Assembly (NCBI GenBank): GCA_934446475.1
Contig: CAKSEH010000007.1
Span: forward strand, 23,329 to 87,328
From: an uncultured Eubacteriales bacterium
Lineage (GTDB): Bacteria > Bacillota > Clostridia > Oscillospirales > Acutalibacteraceae
Length of the DNA: 64,000 nt
Reading direction: 5' to 3'
The position numbers and the translations under genes are program-made. Shown piece by piece: positions 60,092 through 64,000 of the stretch. Each line of letters opens with the position of its first letter. Positions within the stretch are counted from its first letter, which is position 1. Under the pieces are notes generated by a model, which worked only from the letters and a program-made list of their open reading frames with translations, had not been told where the DNA came from and ran no database searches.

Positions 60092-61084
60092 ATGTACAGA
60101 GCATCGGAAGAAAGATATAACAAGCTTGTATACAATCGCTGCGGAGCAAGCGGACTTAAATTGCCCGCCGTCTCCCTCGGGATGTGGCATAATTTCGGCG
60201 ATACATCCTCTTATCAAAATATGACAGAGCTTGTATTCACCGCTTTTGATAACGGTATCACACATTTCGACCTTGCAAACAATTACGGACCTATGCCCGG
60301 CAGTGCAGAAAAAAACTTCGGCAGGATTTTAAGAGAAAATTTAAGTTCTTACCGTGACGAACTTATAATAAGCACAAAAGCGGGCTACGAAATGTGGGAC
60401 GGACCTTACGGAAACTGGGGCAGCAGAAAATACCTTCTTGCAAGCCTTGATAAAAGTCTTGAGAGAATGGGCCTTGATTATGTTGATATTTTCTATCACC
60501 ACCGTATGGACCCCGAAACACCTCTTGAAGAGACAATGCTTGCGCTTTCTCAGGCAGTAACAAGCGGAAAGGCTCTTTATGTCGGACTGTCAAATTACGA
60601 CGGCGACACTCTGAGGAAAGCGACCGAAATACTAAACGAGCTTCATTGCCCGTTTGTTATAAACCAAAACCGCTATTCGATTTTCGACCGTACCATAGAG
60701 CAAAACGGACTGAAACAAACGGCAAAAGAGCTTAAAAAGGGCATAATAGCTTTCAGTCCCCTTGCGCAGGGAATGCTGACAAACCGCTATTTAAACGGAA
60801 TTCCGAGCGATAGCCGTGTTATGACGGACGGTAGATTTTTAAATAAAAACGCCATAACGGAAGAACGCCTTGCCGCCATAAGAAAGCTAAATAACATTGC
60901 CGAGGAAAGAGGTCAGACTCTTGCGGAAATGGCTCTCAGCTGGATCTTGAGGGACGGCATTGTAACAAGCGTGCTGATAGGCGCTTCAAAACCGTCTCAG
61001 ATCCTTGATAATCTTAAGGCAACCGAAAACACTTCTTTTTCAGACGAAGAGCTTGACGCTATAGACAAAGCAAGTGAAATTTAA
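60092..61084 (+). CDS. Aldo/keto reductase (YghZ/GAP-reductase type)
   Basis: 330 residues. KLPAVSLGMWHNFGDTSS, ITHFDLANNYGPMPGSAEKN with the catalytic Asp and Tyr, IISTKAGYEMWDGPYGNWGS with the Lys, and YVDIFYHHRMDPETPLEETM with the His. This pattern is that of L-glyceraldehyde-3-phosphate reductase-like AKR14 proteins. It likely detoxifies aldehydes. A GGAGG site precedes the ATG, and a terminator follows 20 nt after the stop. Confidence 0.92.
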   Translation: MYRASEERYNKLVYNRCGASGLKLPAVSLGMWHNFGDTSSYQNMTELVFTAFDNGITHFDLANNYGPMPGSAEKNFGRILRENLSSYRDELIISTKAGYEMWDGPYGNWGSRKYLLASLDKSLERMGLDYVDIFYHHRMDPETPLEETMLALSQAVTSGKALYVGLSNYDGDTLRKATEILNELHCPFVINQNRYSIFDRTIEQNGLKQTAKELKKGIIAFSPLAQGMLTNRYLNGIPSDSRVMTDGRFLNKNAITEERLAAIRKLNNIAEERGQTLAEMALSWILRDGIVTSVLIGASKPSQILDNLKATENTSFSDEELDAIDKASEI

Positions 61085-61104
61085 TTAAATAAAATCAAAT
61101 TATT

Positions 61105-61132
61105 AAACCCCCGTTCATATGAACGGGGGTTT
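61105..61132 (+). terminator. Terminator after the aldo/keto reductase
   Basis: AAACCCCCGTTCATATGAAC then GGGGGTTT, a perfect self-complementary hairpin. Confidence 0.85.
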
Positions 61133-61255
61133 GTTTATAAATCATCCTTCACAGGAAAAATCACTTAAACTTTAAGCTTAAGTGAAATTTGAAGTTTGGC
61201 AATAAATCGGCAATTTAGTGGCCGGAAAAGTCCCGGTCAAAACCGAGCATTTTCT

Positions 61256-61744
61256 TTACTTAAATATTGTCTTAATCATACTGATAAATTTTGATTTCTT
61301 AACGTTTTGTGAAAGCGAAAGGGGCAAATCTCTTTCTTCATTAAGAATATAAGGAAAATCTCCTGCAACACATATCCAAAAGTACTCCCCTGTTTTGTCA
61401 CAAGGAACAGCCGCACCTTTTTGAAATGTTATTTTTACTCCGAATTTTTCAAAATCAAGTTCTTCGCCTTCAATCTTACCGAAAACTCCATAATAACCCT
61501 CGTGATGAATCAATGAATTATTATCGTTTTCCAAATCCCAAGAAAGAACTTCTTCGGCGCAATTATAATCAATACCAAAACTACTTAAAAATTCAACGAG
61601 TTCAGAATTACTCTCTATATGCTTATAATAATTTCTGCAATCTTGGCAAGCACAAGGTTTATTAAAATCTGTGCGATATTCTTTTGTCTTTTCCTTATTA
61701 AATGTAATTTTAACAGAATTAATTTCTATCGTTTGCAAAGGCAT
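61256..61744 (-). CDS. Hypothetical protein
   Basis: 162 residues with no signal or membrane helix. CACQDCRNYYKHIESNSELV contains a Cys-x2-Cys motif, and LIHHEGYYGVFGKIEGEELD, KFGVKITFQKGAAVP and FWICVAGDFPYILNEERDLP suggest a small beta-sandwich or SMI1-like protein. I cannot name the family with confidence. AT-rich relative to the operons to its left, in keeping with an accessory region. It follows the four-helix-bundle gene by 17 bp on the same strand. Confidence 0.7.
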   Translation of the reverse strand: MPLQTIEINSVKITFNKEKTKEYRTDFNKPCACQDCRNYYKHIESNSELVEFLSSFGIDYNCAEEVLSWDLENDNNSLIHHEGYYGVFGKIEGEELDFEKFGVKITFQKGAAVPCDKTGEYFWICVAGDFPYILNEERDLPLSLSQNVKKSKFISMIKTIFK

Positions 61745-61760
61745 ATCATCACCAACTTAG

Positions 61761-62119
61761 TTATTTCTTCAATTTACTTTTCGCAGTCTTAACCGACGCT
61801 ATTAATAAAATACGAATTGTCAAGCCGATCTTATCAATAGACTTGTATATCGCCTCATCGATATAATCAGATTTCAAAAGCATTTCAAGCCAATACCTGT
61901 TTCAAAGCACTCCTTTTGTGCTATTTCCAACTTTGAGATAAAATCCTTTTTACCTTGGGCATACTGTGCCTCACAAATATTCACCCCGATGCTCGTGCCG
62001 GAACGCAAAAGCTGATTTGTTAATACCGATTCTTTCGTTTTGGTTTTAATATCACGGCAAAGGGATATGATTTGTTTGGCAAATTCTTTTGATTTATAAC
62101 GCAAAATACTATCTGACAT
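61761..62119 (-). pseudogene. Four-helix-bundle (S23/IVP-like) protein, frameshifted; cassette 1
   Basis: RYKSKEFAKQIISLCRDIKT, LLRSGTSIGVNICEAQYAQG and KLEIAQKECFETG are the four-helix-bundle signature (TIGR02436-like, related to 23S rRNA intervening-sequence proteins and DGR Avd). At ~61889 one base is missing (GGTATTGG for an expected GGTTATTGG). The open frame therefore ends at 81 residues, but WLEMLLKSDYIDEAIYKSID then KIGLTIRILLIASVKT continues in the next frame to 61761. A full product would be ~119 residues, like its paralogue at 63034. A palindrome array lies ~60 bp upstream. Confidence 0.85.
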
Positions 62120-62180
62120 TATTCATCACCTAAATGAAATATATCATAATATTCACCTGTTTGTAAAGGACCGGTTATAT

Positions 62181-62345
62181 GCCGAGCCGTGCTCGGCGTG
62201 ATATTTTTAGCCATAAGCAAAAGTGATATTGTTCGCTGAAGTCCACAGTGATATTATATTCGCCATCACACCCGTGAAGCAAATATCACCCGACAAAGTC
62301 GGATATCACTGCGCAGCAATAACACTCGCCGTAAGGCGAAAATAA
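62181..62345. repeat. Palindrome array 1 with GTGATAT/ATATCAC linkers
   Basis: Short palindromes (GCCGAGCCGTGCTCGGC, CCGACAAAGTCGG, TCGCCGTAAGGCGA and three degraded ones) are joined by a 7-nt linker. GTGATAT occurs at 62198, 62223 and 62248, exactly 25 nt apart. The reverse form ATATCAC occurs at 62283 and 62303, with a variant at 62319. The linker flips orientation at the middle, so the array is itself a loose inverted repeat. It sits directly upstream of the four-helix-bundle gene. The rest of 62119-62439 holds only a hairpin at 62349. Confidence 0.75.
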
Positions 62346-62348
62346 CTG

Positions 62349-62384
62349 AAAAAGCACTTAAGCTTGAAGCTTAAGTGCTTTTTC
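62349..62384. terminator. Bidirectional hairpin terminator
   Basis: AAAAAGCACTTAAGCTT pairs with AAGCTTAAGTGCTTTTT. It lies 54 nt past the stop of the minus-strand lipoprotein gene. Confidence 0.75.
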
Positions 62385-62438
62385 GTGGGTAGTTTGAACT
62401 TAATGACACGAATGAAATGTGCCTGAAAAACAAGAATT

Positions 62439-62705
62439 TTAACTTAAACTATCCCATCTGTCCTGCATATCATTATATAAATCGGGGTCTTGCCTCTTTA
62501 TATAATCACTTAACGACTCTCCTGGCTCTGGCGCAGTGTAACCATATCCTTTGTCATAATCATAATCATTACTATAACTATACTCGTTATCATCATTGCT
62601 ATAACTATAATCGTTATCATCGTTACTGTAAGTATCGCTACCACAACCACAAAAAACAGCACAAAGGATAATGCCAGCAAGTAGCATACAAAATACCTTT
62701 TTCAT
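62439..62705 (-). CDS. Small repeat-containing lipoprotein
   Basis: 88 residues. A lipoprotein signal (MKKVFCMLLAGIILCAVFCG, lipidated Cys in CGCGS) is followed by an acidic tandem repeat of YSYSNDDN/YSYSNDYD type, then YTAPEPGESLSDYIKRQDPD. The repeated Asp/Asn/Tyr/Ser segment looks disordered and could bind cations or vary in length by slippage. It is divergent from the XRE regulator at 62803 and has its own promoter with operators. Confidence 0.75.
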   Translation of the reverse strand: MKKVFCMLLAGIILCAVFCGCGSDTYSNDDNDYSYSNDDNEYSYSNDYDYDKGYGYTAPEPGESLSDYIKRQDPDLYNDMQDRWDSLS

Positions 62706-62730
62706 AAAAACACCTCCTATAAGAATTATA

Positions 62731-62771
62731 TTAACCGATATTGGTTAATATAATTATATACCATAATCGGT
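62731..62771. promoter_or_regulatory. Two operators in the lipoprotein/XRE intergenic region
   Basis: TTAACCGATATTGGTTAA (62731-62748) and ACCATAATCGGT (62760-62771) share ACC-N6-GGT. They flank and overlap the minus-strand -10 box, as expected for a Cro/CI-type repressor. Confidence 0.55.
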
Positions 62772-62783
62772 TATCATTGTCAA
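62755..62783 (-). promoter_or_regulatory. Promoter of the small lipoprotein gene
   Basis: Minus-strand TTGACA (62778-62783), 17-nt spacer, TATATA (62755-62760). An ACC-N6-GGT operator fills the spacer. Confidence 0.6.
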
Positions 62784-62802
62784 TAGGGAGGATTGAAAAA
62801 AT

Positions 62803-63009
62803 ATGATTTCCTATGATAAATTATGGCAGACTATGAAAGAAAAAGGCGTCACTCAATACACGCTTATTAAAAAATATAATATTAGCCCAGGACAAATCAC
62901 ACGATTAAAACGAAATGAAAGTGTTAGTACACATACAATAGAAACATTTTGTAAAATTTTAAAATGTAATGTTGAAGACATTATGCAGTATATAGAAGAT
63001 GAAATATAA
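62803..63009 (+). CDS. XRE-family (Cro/CI-type) DNA-binding protein
   Basis: 68 residues, one HTH domain: YDKLWQTMKEKGVTQYTLIK, NISPGQITRLKRNESVSTHT (recognition helix), and IETFCKILKCNVEDIMQYIE. Such one-domain proteins are common beside mobile and toxin-antitoxin genes. It probably binds the ACC-N6-GGT sites and controls the divergent lipoprotein gene. GGGAGG lies ~12 nt before the ATG. Confidence 0.88.
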   Translation: MISYDKLWQTMKEKGVTQYTLIKKYNISPGQITRLKRNESVSTHTIETFCKILKCNVEDIMQYIEDEI

Positions 63010-63035
63010 AAAGCCGTGAAATTCACGGCTTTTTT
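63008..63035. terminator. Bidirectional terminator between the XRE and four-helix-bundle genes
   Basis: AAAAAGCCGTGAA pairs with TTCACGGCTTTTTT. It overlaps the last bases of both converging genes. Confidence 0.8.
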
Positions 63036-63393
63036 ATTTTTGATCTATTTTCTTTTCTATTGTAATACAAGAAGCTGTTAAGATTCTTTGAATTCTACCA
63101 CAAATATTCCTATATTTTTTAAAAGCAATTTCATCAATAGCATTATTAGAATATAAAAGTTTTAACCAACTTTCGGTTTCGACACATTCCTTACGAGCAA
63201 TTTTAAATTTCGATAACATATCAGGTAAGCTTTGAGGGTATTGTGCTTCAGTGATATTTGCAAAAACACTCGAGGAAGATTTGCGAATTTGGAAAATTGC
63301 ATTAGAATTATCTTTACGTTCTAATGATTTACATAAAGTTTCTATATCAACAGCCAACTGTTCAGAATATTTAAGCAGCGGATTATCTTTCAT
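63034..63393 (-). CDS. Four-helix-bundle (S23/IVP-like) protein; cassette 2
   Basis: 119 residues, all helical: LLKYSEQLAVDIETLCKSLE, IFQIRKSSSSVFANITEAQY, MLSKFKIARKECVETESWLK, YRNICGRIQRILTASCITIE. This is the full family length and the intact paralogue of the frameshifted gene at 61761. Family members are known inside 23S rRNA intervening sequences and as the Avd partner of diversity-generating reverse transcriptases. No reverse transcriptase or rRNA is here. A palindrome array starts ~30 bp upstream of its ATG. Confidence 0.9.
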   Translation of the reverse strand: MKDNPLLKYSEQLAVDIETLCKSLERKDNSNAIFQIRKSSSSVFANITEAQYPQSLPDMLSKFKIARKECVETESWLKLLYSNNAIDEIAFKKYRNICGRIQRILTASCITIEKKIDQK

Positions 63394-63429
63394 ACTCTCA
63401 CCTCTTTAATAGTATAGCAGAAAACCGTT

Positions 63430-63680
63430 TGTAAATCAAGGCGAAGCATTGTATGAAATCCGACGAAGTCGGAATGTAATCAACACGAAGTGTTGGATGT
63501 AATCATTTCTAAGAAATGTATGTAATCACGGCAACGCCGTGAATGTAATCCACCATAGGTGGTATGTAATCAATCCGAAGGAAAAAACATACAAGTCTTG
63601 CGACTTGATGACATACCGTTTGCAAAGCGAACTGATTACATACGCCTTGCGGCGATTACATACCAATCCTTCGGATTGGA
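63430..63680. repeat. Palindrome array 2 with ATGTAATC/GATTACAT linkers
   Basis: Different short palindromes (CCGACGAAGTCGG, CAACACGAAGTGTTG, CATTTCTAAGAAATG, CACGGCAACGCCGTG, CCACCATAGGTGG, CAAGTCTTGCGACTTG, CCAATCCTTCGGATTGG) are joined by a constant 8-nt linker. ATGTAATC starts at 63474, 63497, 63520, 63543 and 63564 (steps of 23, 23, 23 and 21). The reverse GATTACAT occurs at 63634 and 63654, with a variant at 63607. The stems share no sequence while the linkers do. It ends next to the tRNA terminator. Confidence 0.8.
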
Positions 63681-63681
63681 T

Positions 63682-63716
63682 AAAAAAAGAACAAAGTTTT
63701 CACTTCGTTCTTTTTT
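63682..63716 (-). terminator. Terminator of the tRNA transcript
   Basis: Minus-strand AAAAAAAGAACGAAGT/ACTTTGTTCTTTTTTT hairpin directly after tRNA-Cys. Confidence 0.8.
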
Positions 63717-63790
63717 TGGAGGCACCACCCAGAATCGAACTGGGGATAAGGGCTTTGCAGGCCCCTGCCTTACCGCTTGGCCATGGTGCC
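63717..63790 (-). tRNA. tRNA-Cys (anticodon GCA)
   Basis: Acceptor GGCACCA/TGGTGCC with encoded TCCA end, anticodon stem GGGGC/GCCCT around CTGCAAA, and T-arm CCCAGTTCGATTCTGGG. Confidence 0.95.
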
Positions 63791-63840
63791 GTATTAAGAT
63801 TTCGGAAAACAAAGGGCACTTAAAGCCATTTAAGTGCCCT

Positions 63841-63916
63841 TGGAGCGGATTACGAGGCTCGAACTCGCTACCTCCACCTTGGCAAGGTGGCGCTCTACCA
63901 GATGAGCTAAATCCGC
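63841..63916 (-). tRNA. tRNA-Gly (anticodon GCC)
   Basis: Acceptor GCGGATT/AATCCGC with encoded TCCA end, anticodon stem CCACC/GGTGG around TTGCCAA, T-arm GCGAGTTCGAGCCTCGT. Confidence 0.95.
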
Positions 63917-63923
63917 AAATAAA

Positions 63924-63999
63924 TGGTGCCTCCGGTCGGAATCGAACCAACGACACGGGGATTTTCAGTCCCCTGCTCTACCGACTGAGCTACAGAGGC
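63924..63999 (-). tRNA. tRNA-Phe (anticodon GAA)
   Basis: Acceptor GCCTCTG/CGGAGGC with encoded ACCA end, anticodon stem GGGGA/TCCCC around CTGAAAA. The 5' end is one base inside the window edge. Confidence 0.95.
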
Positions 64000-64000
64000 A

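Noticed and set aside
62417..62671. His/Tyr/Asn-rich open frame on the plus strand
   Set aside because: It is the complement of the repeat-coding lipoprotein gene; its composition follows from that and it lacks a ribosome site.
62181..63680. Possible CRISPR arrays
   Set aside because: The constant part is only 7-8 nt and changes orientation mid-array, the intervening units are palindromes, and there are no cas genes.

Overview
The window reads as chromosome of a low-to-mid GC, anaerobic, endospore-forming Clostridia member (Oscillospirales/Ruminococcaceae-like gut bacterium). This is inferred from the Firmicutes gene order (hpt-tilS-dnaB-rplI-rnjA, and M50 protease-scpA-scpB-DUF2953-gerW-dacF-rluB), the spore genes ypeB and gerW, a T-box in front of ileS, an L13 leader, a Bacillus-type LexA box and sigma-A-like promoters with 17-nt spacers. 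No 16S gene is present, so the genus is not fixed.

Layout. 0-8.6 kb: housekeeping on the minus strand (hpt partial, tilS, dnaB, rplI, rnjA, dut, a C39-like protein, ypeB, a DeoR regulator). 8.7-12.3 kb: a divergent sugar/polyol operon with a GDPD-PHP fusion, a PfkB kinase and a zinc alcohol dehydrogenase. 12.3-20 kb: T-box and type-2 ileS, a small membrane protein, an LtaS-like synthase, Nudix and LOG proteins. 20-25 kb: radical SAM activase, exonuclease, typA, rplM-rpsI. 25.3-27.2 kb: four consecutive decayed genes (TetR, isochorismatase, lipoprotein, CPBP). 27.3-33 kb: secG and the sporulation/segregation operon. 33.3-35.2 kb: DMT transporter, TfoX-N protein, GNAT.

35.2-44.1 kb is the most striking region: an apparently intact minus-strand operon with small and large terminase, a small membrane protein, scaffold, an Ig-fused capsid protein, portal, adaptor, a nozzle-like protein and a family-10-like glycosidase lipoprotein. 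It has no integrase, replication, lysis or long-tail genes, so it resembles a domesticated or satellite-type short-tailed particle locus.

44.2-51.9 kb: a small membrane protein, the ACT/DUF711 pair, a rearranged kinase-aldolase-dehydrogenase remnant, the uncharacterised Fe-S scaffold/GGGtGRT pair, an ISL3 remnant, a 0.2-kb hairpin repeat and a truncated SLOG-type gene. 51.9-58 kb: Gfo/Idh oxidoreductase, fucA-fucI with a divergent AraC regulator, a 58-residue membrane protein under a LexA box, and a second AraC regulator. 58-61 kb: HD hydrolase, SNF transporter, aldo/keto reductase. 61.2-63.7 kb: two four-helix-bundle genes, each with a regular array of short palindromes just upstream, and an XRE/lipoprotein pair with shared operators. 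The window ends with tRNA-Cys, tRNA-Gly and tRNA-Phe.

Three families of intergenic structure are not explained by genes: (i) a 140-175-nt structured element in three copies (5.3, 15.8 and 33.2 kb); (ii) a ~200-bp multi-hairpin element in two copies (23.8 and 51.1 kb), one supplying the -10 box of typA; (iii) the two palindrome arrays beside the four-helix-bundle genes.
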